Source: Phoronis australis (Eukaryota; Phoronida; Phoronidae). From it: DNA of 64,000 bases. Shown piece by piece: positions 11,301 through 22,159 of the stretch. Under the pieces are notes generated by a model. That model had not been told where the DNA came from. It was given only the letters and a program-made list of their open reading frames with translations, and made no database searches. The stretch lies in assembly GCA_002633005.1 (NCBI GenBank), contig NMRA01000187.1:421644-485643 (forward strand). Direction: 5' to 3'. The number at the start of each line of letters is the position of its first letter. Positions within the stretch are counted from its first letter, which is position 1. Made by a program: the position numbers and the translations under genes.

Positions 11301-11483
11301 AACAAGCTGAGGTCAGAAAATACGGTACTGAAATACCAAGTGAACCAATGGCAGAAAAGTTGTACTCGGATGAACGATGCTCTGAGGGATCACCTTGTAA
11401 CATGCGTCATAAACGATACTGAAGAATTTAGAATTTTACACGGAGAGACGAGCAAAGGACAGACAACTGACGATGTGACGTGA
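8307..11483 (+). CDS. Small bZIP transcription factor-like protein, two exons
   Basis: Exon 1 is 8307-8429 (donor GAG|GTATAA) and exon 2 is 11295-11483 (acceptor TTTCAG|GAT), phase 0. ATG 8307 gives 103 aa; an in-frame ATG at 8121 would add 62 aa. Residues 14-41 form a basic region (RERGRLASKRYHERK) running into a leucine zipper with heptad residues Leu-Leu-Leu-Trp-Met. The zipper tail ALRDHLVTC recalls the His-x-x-Cys end of the BATF/ATF3/Fos group. The basic region is atypical: the usual invariant Asn is Gly and the usual invariant Arg is His, so DNA binding may be altered or need a partner. The intron of 2865 bp holds a MITE. bZIP class is well supported; the exact family and true start are not. 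Confidence 0.75.
9002..9246 (+). mobile_element. Full-length MITE with perfect 16-bp terminal inverted repeats
   Basis: It begins GCATGCGCGCACCCAG (9002-9017) and ends with the exact reverse complement CTGGGTGCGCGCATGC (9231-9246). The 245-bp interior has no coding capacity. Related copies lie at 6751-6873, 53165-53396 and 58940-59147. It sits in the bZIP intron. The target-site duplication is not clear. Confidence 0.85.
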
Positions 11484-11709
11484 AGAGACTATTGCCAAAA
11501 AATTAAATGTTGTAAAAATATCTTTGAGTCAAAGTACATGCAGTTAAACGTAGGCCTACTTGTCACAACGACTGACGGTACTCCTGCAATAGCAACCCCG
11601 CACGAGCCACACGGCACAACATACAGATACATAGGTCAACATAGCTACTGCAGTGTACATACAAAGACTGGACAATAGCTAGTAAAAATTGTTTTCATGA
11701 TCGGGTTCC

Positions 11710-11715
11710 AATAAA
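11710..11715 (+). terminator. Candidate polyadenylation signal AATAAA of the bZIP gene
   Basis: AATAAA lies 227 bp after the bZIP stop codon, a normal 3' UTR distance, and is the first such hexamer on this strand after the gene. No transcript evidence is available. Confidence 0.4.
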
Positions 11716-14139
11716 AATCAGGTGGGCGCAATGGCGGGCACACCACAAGAAAGCAACTTGTATCCGGTACAGGAAATCAACAACCAAACCTTGCATGGCT
11801 CCGTTTAAAAGTTTAAGTCTCAATATTCATTGTTGGCATGACGTCAACAGCATTGTTCAGCAAGCGCACCGTGGCATGTGATGGAATGATAGCATTATTT
11901 CGGTCTTCGTTAAGACTAAACTTTGAATAGTTTCATGAAACACAGCCCAGGTCAGTCACTATTTCCTATGGACACAGTTGTTTGTCTTCAGTCACACTGA
12001 AATTACCAGACATTGCAGTAATTGGATCTCGCCATGGTGATGTCCAGGTAGTTGTTCGTAAAATTTACTTCACATTGTAGCCACTCGTGAAGCAACCAGG
12101 TACATAAATCAAAAATGCTTTGGAAGCCAAAGCGTCTCGGTATCCGTCAAGTTATGATATACCCGTTGCCAGATGAACGAAAATGAAATTCAGTCAAAGT
12201 ATAAAGTGATTTGCCGGACGGACCTGTCTAAATCCCAAGTATACAGGCCAATGCTTTATCAACTTGATCCCATTTTATACACTGCATTCACACACCCAGG
12301 GAAAAGAGAAAAAGAAACTTGACAAAAGGTGAAAGCACCTTCCCTAATCTTTATACTTAACCATGAGCAAAGCGTGAAAATAATTTCACAAATATGGCTT
12401 CTCAACACCTATACAAATTCTAAAATATCTCCTCACTTGTATGGCAAAAACCTTCACTGTTCCCAGTCCGAAATACCTGTTTTAAGTGGGTTCAACATAG
12501 TTTTAATTTTACTATTGATTTTAATATCTTGTATTTTAGTCTTCCCTAAAAAATAGGGGGTCATCACCTAATCGACTTTTTCCAGAGTCAGCCGCCTAAA
12601 CAAAGTGGTTACAACAAAGCCACCACTAATAAAATAACTCATAGGAATCCTTTTGAAATCACATTAATTTACTTCGATGCATGACGTAAGTTTTGCATTT
12701 TAACAGCTTTAATTTCAAATGTAAAGAAACGTTTCTGCCCTCTTCAGTTCCAGTACCTCAAATTTTAGCATTTTGGCTTGTGCATAAAAATTACACTGTT
12801 ATTTTCTCATTGATGCTTTATTTTGATTCCCATCGTGTTTTCTTTGTCATGAGAAAAAACAAGGCCTCACGGAGGTCATGGTATTTTAAGGAGTATTTCC
12901 ACTTTTTACAGACTTTATTCAGTTTTTGTATTTGTTTTGCTCACCATAAAGACTAAGTAGAATAAATCCAACCATAACCTTTTGACCTCAAATTAAATTT
13001 GAATAGCAATGAGAGGGATAAACCAAAAACTTTGATTTCACAAAATTACAAGTTATTTGTTCAATTGTACTGGAGCCTCCTAAGTGCCGATAGACCAGAC
13101 ATACCAGAGTTACTCCTGTTTATTAGTTCTTTTTATCTTTACACCATGGTGGGCTAGGAGGCGTTGGCCTGCATTCTTCACTACATTCTAAGGAAGACCA
13201 AACTGGTGTCAAACTGTTCCAGAATAACCCACGTTCACACTGGCGCTTGCATAGGAACAACTCCAGTTGAATTACCACAGAACTCCCAGAAGCCACTACA
13301 CCTGCCCAATGCGCACTACTGAACTTCTCCAAGATTGTGGACCACCCGATCACGGAAACTGCACAGAAATCACAGCTACTTGAATATGAGTAACAGAAAG
13401 CACAACAACAATAATGCAATTCCAACTGTTTGGATTTAGACCACTTGCCTGTATAAACTTAGTGTCAACTTATTCCTTAATAAAATTAGAGGTGACTTCT
13501 GTTCTTGATCAAGACTAGACTTGAAGAAGTTTGTTCCTCACTATGATCATTTTATGCACCAGTATGGTCTCACATCGAGACCTGGGGCAGGGGTCCAACT
13601 CAAATTTGTTCTCCACATTTTCCATTCTACTTTGTGAAAACTCTGTTAGTCTGTGGTCCACTAATTATGGTTCATGCATGTCAGTTTATACTCCAAGTTT
13701 GCACTTGATGGCACCTAAATTCGAACTAGAACCGTGAGTTTTAAACTCAATGCCGGGGTCACCAAAAGCAAACAAGGATTAGGTAGTTATCAATGTAGAA
13801 TAACAGACACTTATCTCAGTTCACATAAAACTAGAATAGAAAATCCAAACAATTATTCAGTTCAATTTCGAGTGGAAAACTTTAAACCCTGGGCACAGGC
13901 TACCAGAGGTAAGCGGTCTAAAACAAGGATTCATTTCTTTGATGAAGCGTTGCTTGATAGCTGTGTTGCTTCTGTAACAGCGTTGTAGTGAAAATAGCCT
14001 AAACTCAGTTATTGCAAACTTTGCCTGAAAATTATTGAGTGTTTTTCTTGGTTTTATTAATCTTAACAATTTAACTGTATACTATTCACATAATATTTAA
14101 CGAATAAAGTGTGTGTAATTGTAATTGTTACTAATTAGC

Positions 14140-14145
14140 TTTATT
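14140..14145 (-). terminator. Candidate polyadenylation signal for CRIPT
   Basis: TTTATT on the plus strand reads AATAAA on the CRIPT strand, about 880 bp beyond the CRIPT stop. A second one is at 14053-14058. Which, if either, is used is unknown. Confidence 0.3.
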
Positions 14146-15024
14146 TAGTTATTCATTTTTTACACATAACTGAATATCTTGTTATAACATACCAAACTTT
14201 TAAAACTTGCTCCTTCCTTGCAAACCACCAAACATACCATAAAGACCAATTCACTGCGACAAACAAACTACCCTAATTTCCAATAATAAAAGTAAGGAAG
14301 TCTGGTTTCTTTGATTTTCCAACAAGTTTGGCAATGTTCATAAAAGCAAACAAATGAATGTGGATTAGTCATAGAACTTTCCACGAATGTCACCAAAATT
14401 TATCATAATACAATTATTGTTTGTTGACAGACTTACGCAAAGACTTTGCTGACAAAACACCAATTTGGTGAAAATATCATTAGCGAGATCACAATTCAAC
14501 TGATTTAGTGAAACTGATGTAGTCCATCTCTGGTTGAACTTTAAACAAGTAAATCGTGGCTACATTTGCAGAGATGTTTTTCTATAAGCTAGAACTTGGA
14601 AAACTTGACAATGAGTCTAACAAACTACATGCCAAAGGAAGTTCATGGTAAAAAATATGTGTTGTACTAATATACAATATCAAACATAGTTGATTTAAGT
14701 GAGAGCCAAAACAAACGTTTTAAAAGGCCCAATGCCATTACAATTTCCTGTTTAAAATCGCGACTTCTTCTACTATTCTTTCAAAACACATTACTTCTAA
14801 GCTTGAATATGCTGAAAGTTTCACAACCAAATGGCTGGACCGAGAGCGAACAGGTTGCGAGCCCCGCAGACAACTTTTGCCTACCAAACTCACTTGGTAC
14901 AGCTGTAGCAGATACCCACCACTTGCATCCGGATATGGTAAAATTCAACATTTCCCATGTGCACAGTGGACCGTTCTCTTCCTCAAAGGTCAGGTCCTAT
15001 CATCAGCACTCACAGTGCGAAGTT

Positions 15025-18000
15025 TTACACAGATGTTTGTCTATAGTTCTTTGTGTCTATCACTTTCTTGCCACACATTGCGCAAATTCCCTTTTTGTAT
15101 GCGCAACCTAAAAGAGAGAGATTGAGTAAAACCTGTGAAATGACATTTTGTTGGTACTTTTGAGCATCTAGGAAGCTCTAGCAAAATTCATACAAACCGG
15201 GTATTAAATATTAACACGAATAATACAGAAAGTGATGACATGACACCCTCAGCAACTATTCCTAATTGAACACAAGTAATATGGCGGTAACCAATTCACT
15301 GGCGATACAAAATTTGTTCGAACTGGAAAAATTAGAAAACAAATTTATATCCATGCTCATGTCACAGCATCTGTGAACCATACAGACTAGGATATTGGCC
15401 GGTACATTTTTTAAAGCAGATCACAGCAAGTTAGTGAATTTCCAATTATAACTTTTGCCGTGGCTATAATTTCCAATAGGAAGTGGAGAGAATTAGAACT
15501 AAGATGACTGAATCTCCAGGACTACCTTAGTGTGGTGACGTCACACACTCCATTCTTATTCACTTATATTTACAGCAAACTGTATCAACAATAATTATTC
15601 TCTAGTTTGGAACTGCAGTGAAAAATTAATTGTTTTGCTCAAGGTCAAAACTTGCACCAACTTCAAGAATTATAATCATTGACAAATGATCATTCTCCTC
15701 CATGTTAAACAATACAAGGATGCATGCAAGTTGCGTACTTGGCAGCTATTTTTGGTGATTTTGTGATCTGCCAAGTTTATTTTCAGATTATTTTGATACA
15801 CTGATTGCAGTGTCAAAAACTTGAGAAATGATGATGAACGACAGAATCGTCCATGTCCCAATCGACAGAATCAAGAAAATTTAATTTTTGCTTAAATTTT
15901 CGTGTTCAAAATTTTAGAAACTGTCCCAAATTGGAGAACTTTTATCGTAGATTAACTTCATTTTGTGTATCATTACAGGGTCTAAAATGTTCTCTTGGGA
16001 CACTACTCTGCATGACCCCAAGTGGTTACTTCATTGTACTCTGACTGGCACATTGCATGCAAGTACATACTGTTACAAAAATTTCACTATCAACATGACA
16101 ACGATCACTCTTGTGTAAAACATAAAGAAAATTTCTGACATCACAACTGTAACGAAAATTGCACATTTCAAATTGGGGAACATTTTAGTGAATTACTGAA
16201 TTTCTGCATGAAATATTTTTTAAATAACACGGAAAATCAATAGTCTGTAACAAAAGAATTGATATTTTTGAATCTTCCTACTAAAAAGATAACACAATAC
16301 CTTACAAACCTGTTAAAACAGCCAATTAAAAGGAAACCAAATCTGGTTTTGGCCTATTAACACATACCAAAAATGACTTTCCCACCCAGTTCTCTGAAAC
16401 AAAATAATGCTCTGTAACCTTCGACAACCCTTAAACGCTTGGAGGAAACTCTGAAAACTCCTTTCAAAGTCTGGCAAATGGGCAACGGTGACCTAAGCTT
16501 CTAGCGAGTTACATGACAAGTGGGACAAGACCACCCACCAAGAACCGTAATGTCCAGTCTGTGACATAGGGAGCATGAGTTTTTAGTTGATTCTGGTCTT
16601 TAACTTCCAAGATTGATGCCAATGGTGCATTAGCAGATTAGATGACAAAATGAGGTTAGGTGGAAATCATCAAAACAGGGTTTGGTATCCTTTTAAAGAA
16701 TAGAATTATATTGCCGTGAATCTTACCTTGGCAATAATGTGATCCCTTCTGATGAACATGTGACTTACAAATCCTGCACTTTTGAAATGAGTCGTACGGA
16801 GAGAACCTGCTTTTTTTACCAGTTAGCGCCTTGTTCTCACCAACCTTCCTCCCTCCATTGTCTACAATTTTAAACAGCATGGACAAGTACCAAAAAGAAA
16901 TAAAAAAACACCAGCTAACAAAGTTATTAGACGATGGATGACAATTTTCAACAGTTTCTAACGCCCGTTCATACTCTTTGCATCATCCATTCACTTTCAG
17001 CAGAACAGCTCTCATTAAATCCCCACAAAAAGTGAATTAAAGCATCCATATAATAAATATGCTGAATAACTATGTGAAATGTCTCAATATAGTGAATTTG
17101 AGTAAAGAAATTTTTGCAAGAGTTTTGCCTTAATGTTACTTTCTTATTTTTACTAACTGTAGAAACTGTCATTTTCCAGAATTTTCTGACTGTTCATGAA
17201 AACCGACCCCTCCCTAGTCAATGAGAAGTCAGACAGATATTACAAGTTACAGCAAAGCTGCATTACAACTAATTCCAATTTAGTCTGTATTCCAGACCAC
17301 AGAGGCCTGATATCAATCTTTCTTTTGTTAAATCACCAGGCTCAGTCTTGAACACATGACGCAGTTGGTAGAGTGAGACGTGTTCATTATGTGGAGCATG
17401 GCAAGGCTGTCAGAGAGTCAGCTGTGCAGTCATTATAAGAAAAATCCATTCGTTGTTTCTCTGCCATAAGAGTCAACTGTAGCATTTTTCCTAGCTTCTA
17501 TGTCTCGCAAAAGAAACTTTGAAATTTCCGGAAAAAAACAAAATTTCCTGTCACAGTGCTGATATTCCGATACATATTCGATAATATTTTGAGACACCCA
17601 CTGATATCAGAAAGAATGATTTGAACTCTCCTTGGTGGACATGAACTTGGGAAAATTACGGCAGGGGAGGGGAGGGGGCGGAAGAGGAGGTGTACTTGAC
17701 TATCTTTTATGGTGCGGAAGTGGGAAATTAGGATACTCACTAATTTAAAGAGTGGACTCAAAAAGGACCCATTTGTAGAAATCTTGCAAAGAAAAGTCAC
17801 CTTTCTTAAAACATTGTTCAAGAAACAGAACTTTAGTATTTAATTTACTACTTGGTTAATTTCATCAGTCTAAACATTTTGCAGAAATTTCGAGGAAAGC
17901 TTTCTGTAAATCTGCTAAACTGAAACAGTATGAGAAGAGTATTCTATAGAGTTTTGAACTGCAAATAAAGTGAACCCTTTTGTAGGCACCAAATGGGAAA

Positions 18001-20150
18001 CAGCACCTGTTCAAATGACTCATGAATGCTGAATGATTGCTTACACATACCTGTCACATTTCTGGCCCCAGACTTCCAAGGATCTGGCGTGACCACTTTA
18101 CCAAGCTTTTTCTGACCTGAAAAACATACGCGAGTTAAATATTCATCGTTCACAGCAACTTTACGACAACGCCGATGTCAACAACATCATCAGCGCTAAC
18201 ATCGCAATCAACCAAAACAGACAATGACGAAGACGCAAATGTCAACAACAACATCAACAAAAGTAAACTTTTGGCGATGAGGCTGAGAGTGCCATCAACA
18301 GCAATGGCAACACCATTGATGACAGTGCAGGTGACTTTGTTCAGCAATAAAGTCACGGACTACATTAGTGCACTGAGGCCAACACTACAGCCGAAAGTGA
18401 GGCAATGACCACTAATCAAGAATAGCCGACACCTAAGGCGATGCCGTCACTGATGACGCTAGCTCAGAAACTTTTACACTGCCATGGCCGGAAGTATTTT
18501 AGAAGATGGGCCAAATGTGAAATTGTTGACGAGTGAGACGAATACTAGTAGCAACCTCGAGGTTCAGTGAACTGAAAAGACGAGTTTTGCTTAAATTGAC
18601 AATTTTTACCTACATCAATTCCTAGCTATGTTTTGATGTCCAGTCATACAGATAAGCAGTACATCGCCAAAGGCAGGCAGGCAAACACCCAGTAATTATG
18701 AGGGTGCTCAACCAATTTACTCTTAAATTGATATATGAACTATTTAAACAATGTGAAAGGAAACATTTAGCTGTGAATAATAGATTGGGTATAATGCAGA
18801 CAAAATTATGAACTTCTTCCTTTTTGTGTTTTGTCACGACGTTTACTAATTTACTGATTTAAACTTCTTTAAAAGACTGGGTGACCACTTCAGTGAATAC
18901 ACTGATTTTCAAGGTGGGCCCAGTTGGAAATAATTACATGGTAAGTAGAGACTGTGGCCCTGTCAAGGTGATGACCATACTGACAACTGGACCTCCAATG
19001 GAGACTCTACAGTGTGAGTGAAATGATGGAACATATGAATGGAGAATTTTAAAAATACTGTCGGAGGTCCTAAAGTCGTGAGTGCCCTAAAGTCGTAAAC
19101 GATCTTATTTCCGCTTCTGCGCAGTCCCGCGACATCTAACATTGAAGTTTCCAGCGTTCATCTGCTTAGGAGCGTCAAACGAATGGCTGGACGTGTTGAT
19201 ATTCACAATATTAAAATAAACAGTGAGTGGATGGCTTCTTTTTACAAATGTATCTTAAAACAGCATATTTCACTAATCCACTTTTTTGTGCATTTTCAGA
19301 ATATATTTTCGAAACTTAACATCGTTCAGATTTTCTGTAACAGGGGCTTCAGGGTTGACTTGAACAATGTATCAAAGTGTTCCAGGGTCGATCAAGTTTT
19401 GTAAGGCCAAAGCAATAAAATACAGAGAGATAATTGATGCTGGGTTCTTGGCGTTTTACGTAAACAACCTCAATGAAAACGTCTGTACACATCGAAGTTG
19501 AGTACAAAACACACAACAATTTATTTCAATTTAAACTGAATTAATAAACAATGCAATGCATTTTAATGTCGTCTAGAGTAACTGTAAGCACTGGTAGTTG
19601 ATTTGTGTGGTCTTACTTCGTGCATTTCCGTCTCAACAAAACGGCCACAACTTTTAGGGCCTCGTTCAAAATGGTCGGCGATATCAGCGACTGTTTCAAA
19701 AATCTGCTTACAGAGACAAACAAGGGTTAAGATTGGCAAAACACAATTATTTGTGAAGGCTGATATATGTCCATGACATCGCATGAGCAGTTGCTAACGG
19801 ACATTGCGTAGTATGACAATCAGCTGCTTTTTATGATTATATTCACGACTTTAGGGCACCAGTGTCTACAAGAAGAAAATTGGAATTGCTCATAAGAGTG
19901 TTTCTTCTTTCTGGTCGCCACTTACACACTCAAATCCGTATTCGTTTTTGAGCGGACATTTTCGACTCAGGCACTCGGAACAGCCCTGCGTAAGTTGTAA
20001 CAGTAGCCTAGGCGCTAGTAAGCAAGCAAGCTGAAAAAAACAGCAACAATTCACGACAGACACAGAGCAACTAATTTGGAAAATTGCATTTGGCAAATCA
20101 AAACACGAGAGAAAATTTTGAAAACTTTACAAACATTTTTCACAAACCAT
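15025..20150 (-). CDS. CRIPT: CRIPT, cysteine-rich zinc-binding protein, four exons, 99 aa
   Basis: The coding exons are 20135-20150, 18051-18116, 16727-16861 and 15025-15107; all junctions are GT..AG and in phase. Exon 1 is only 16 nt (MVCEK plus one base of Cys6). Recognisable segments are KKLGKVVTPDPWKSGARN, GGRKVGENKALTGKK, CRICKSHVHQKGSHYCQGC, AYKKGICAMCGKK and the C-terminus NYRQTSV. Paired CxxC zinc ligands (C3/C6, CRIC, YCQGC, CAMC) are intact, and length matches the family (about 101 aa). The terminal QTSV is the PDZ-binding motif that in vertebrates contacts PSD-95 PDZ3; the family is also tied to the minor spliceosome. Intron 1 (18117-20134) carries a DNA transposon at 19082-19859. 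The SR-protein gene lies divergently about 2 kb away. Confidence 0.95.
19082..19859. mobile_element. Non-autonomous DNA transposon with 15-bp terminal inverted repeats
   Basis: GTGCCCTAAAGTCGT at 19082-19096 is mirrored exactly by ACGACTTTAGGGCAC at 19845-19859, bounding 778 bp. The 73-codon frame at 19183 shows no transposase motif, so the element looks non-autonomous. An extra CCTAAAGTCGT sits just outside the left end at about 19068. No target-site duplication could be settled by eye. It lies inside CRIPT intron 1. Confidence 0.65.
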
Positions 20151-22159
20151 CTTCGTCTTCACCCTGTTGATGCTTGTGGTGTGGTAAGGACTAGCTTATT
20201 CAAAAGTAGCTAGTTGTTCAAAGTTTGGACGAGATTAAACAATCCATCAAATAATCCAATATCTTAATAAATTTCATCACTCATTTCAGTCAAATTTAAA
20301 AATATTGCTATTTCAACTCGGAGATCAAGATGCTCAAACTCCAGCTAAGTTCTTATTGCCCGGGCACAATAGTTGTGAAGGTTTGTTTTGAAACTTTTGT
20401 GGATGTAATTTTCTTTTATTTTAGTCGATTTTTCTTATCAACCTTTTCATTAGAACTTTTAGATTTCATTTTAAACTTCTCAGCATGACGCAACGCGAAT
20501 TTAAATATTTCTTCTGCTCGTAAATGATCCTATTTCACTCTTTCGATTGCGCGTCTCTTGTCCACTCATTGCACAGCCGTGGCGTTGAGCACTGTTGTAT
20601 GATTGAATCGACATATTGAGTCTGGAAAGTGCACATATACCTGAAAAGGTCACCCAAAGTTTACACTTGCAGCGATGCAATATTTCTCTTTTACTAAATT
20701 TTCTAAGGATTTTGCCTTTGGGAGAATTTGTGAATGCCTACACATAGTGTACCTAATTATCGGAGGGAACCTAAATATCGGACATTTCAAAAAATCTTAC
20801 TTGAAGCATAATCTGAGAATTAAATGACACCAATTGTTGATCCGTTGTAATGCATTCAATTTCCGGCACCGTCTTGTTTTTTACAGCGTTGCCTCGTTTT
20901 GATTTCACCGAGAGAGGGTGCAATTTAGACCCCCAAGTCGGCCTAAAATGTACGATCGCATAAATCGGTTGTAAAGTTGAAAATAAAATCCTTTTCCACA
21001 ATGAAACTTTCTCATTGAACTGACAATATGTTACTGTTCCATTTTTTCATTTGTTTTTAAACTCAAGTCAAACCCTGACCGCGCACGTGCGGGTGTCATA
21101 TCAAGAAGCCAAAGTGATAATAAAAACTGTAGTGAGTTTGCACGTGCTTTAGTCGTCTGTACTAATTCATCGAAATGACTTGGCGCCGTCATCAGATTTC
21201 ATTTTATGGATAATTTTGTTGCGAATGGACCTGTGTTCTAGCAGCATATATGTCAAAACACTCGAGCTGAAATTTGGCTACAAGGTGCCCGCGGCCATTA
21301 CGTGGTTAGTCAGTTTTCCGCGGTGTGGCGTATGGGGAAACATGGTGTCCGATATTTAGGTTCTCCGAAGGTATGCTTGTTGTGTTTTTTAAAGTTCAGT
21401 CGGAACATAAATGTGGCTTTCGGTGACAAGATATAGTAACACAACAATTCTATAAAGGTAATTCTTTATTTCAGCAAAGAATTTACAACAATCCGTAGTA
21501 TTTTCAATTAAATATAATGCAAAATGTGCCAAAACGTTCGATATTTAGGTCACTTGACTGTAGCCTTATTGCAATTACAGACTATGATCTATGTTGCCAT
21601 AAACCACAGGCAATACTAAAATCTTGGGCTGCCTCTACTTACTATGCTAAGTTCAAATAATTCACTTTACACAGAATTATTTCATATCGTTGCAGTGACT
21701 CTCACTGAGTACAAAAATATCACCTATTCACTATCACAATATGGCAGACTTTGTAAAATTTCCGTCCAATGAAAAGCTTAAAAAATAGTCAGCTATTGCT
21801 GGCTTGGTTTGCACTGTGCAGATTTCATGCAGCATCATTTGGTAAAGTTTCCTATATTTGCAGTACAGCTAGATAATCAGCAGTTCAACAATAGAACTGG
21901 CAATTGTTTTTGTGTGAAAATATAAGGAATCACCTTTTGAAGTTCCAAGTAAAGGGATTTATGTTTGTGATAAAATTGTCTGAACAGTTCTCAATTACTC
22001 ACACTCATCACCCAGTCTTTTTCTGCAAGCTAAAACCTGGCTATTTGAGATAACAAGCTAACTGTCTGTTTTTTGATTTGCTTTTTCTGAAGTTATCTTC
22101 AAATTTTGTTTACAGCTGACCTTTGTACAACGTAGTTCCTAACCAATCAGCTGAAAGGC
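20151..22159. promoter_or_regulatory. Divergent intergenic region between CRIPT and the SR-protein gene
   Basis: CRIPT starts leftwards at 20150 and the SR gene rightwards at 22160, so both promoters should lie here. A likely 3' splice site (TTTGTTTACAG, ending about 22114) just before the SR start suggests a separate upstream 5' UTR exon. No TATA box was identified confidently. The middle is occupied by a TIR element. Confidence 0.45.
20761..21368. mobile_element. Candidate MITE-like element with ~22-bp inverted termini
   Basis: CGGAGGGAACCTAAATATCGG at 20761 and onward to GACA is mirrored by TGTCCGATATTTAGGTTCTCCG at 21346-21367, with a 2-bp difference. The 608-bp interval has no coding capacity. 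A further partial motif, CGATATTTAGGTCAC, lies at about 21539. The element sits in the CRIPT/SR intergenic region. Confidence 0.55.

Larger units (their letters stand above)
11484..15024. other. 3' regions of the convergent bZIP and CRIPT genes
   Basis: This tail-to-tail interval should contain both 3' UTRs. I find AATAAA motifs but no supportable additional exon. Short open frames here (for example 12329-12556, 12693-12956, 13734-13988) have AT-driven composition and no recognisable domain. Confidence 0.5.

Noticed and set aside
17361-17375. tRNA A-box-like GCAGTTGGTAGAGTG in CRIPT intron 2
   Set aside because: No B box is found at the expected distance, so neither a tRNA nor a SINE can be supported.
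18175-18408. 77-codon Ser/Thr/Asn-rich frame in CRIPT intron 1
   Set aside because: Low-complexity trinucleotide-like sequence gives open frames on both strands; no domain and no splice context.
19183-19404. 73-codon open frame inside the 778-bp transposon
   Set aside because: No transposase motif and AT-driven composition.
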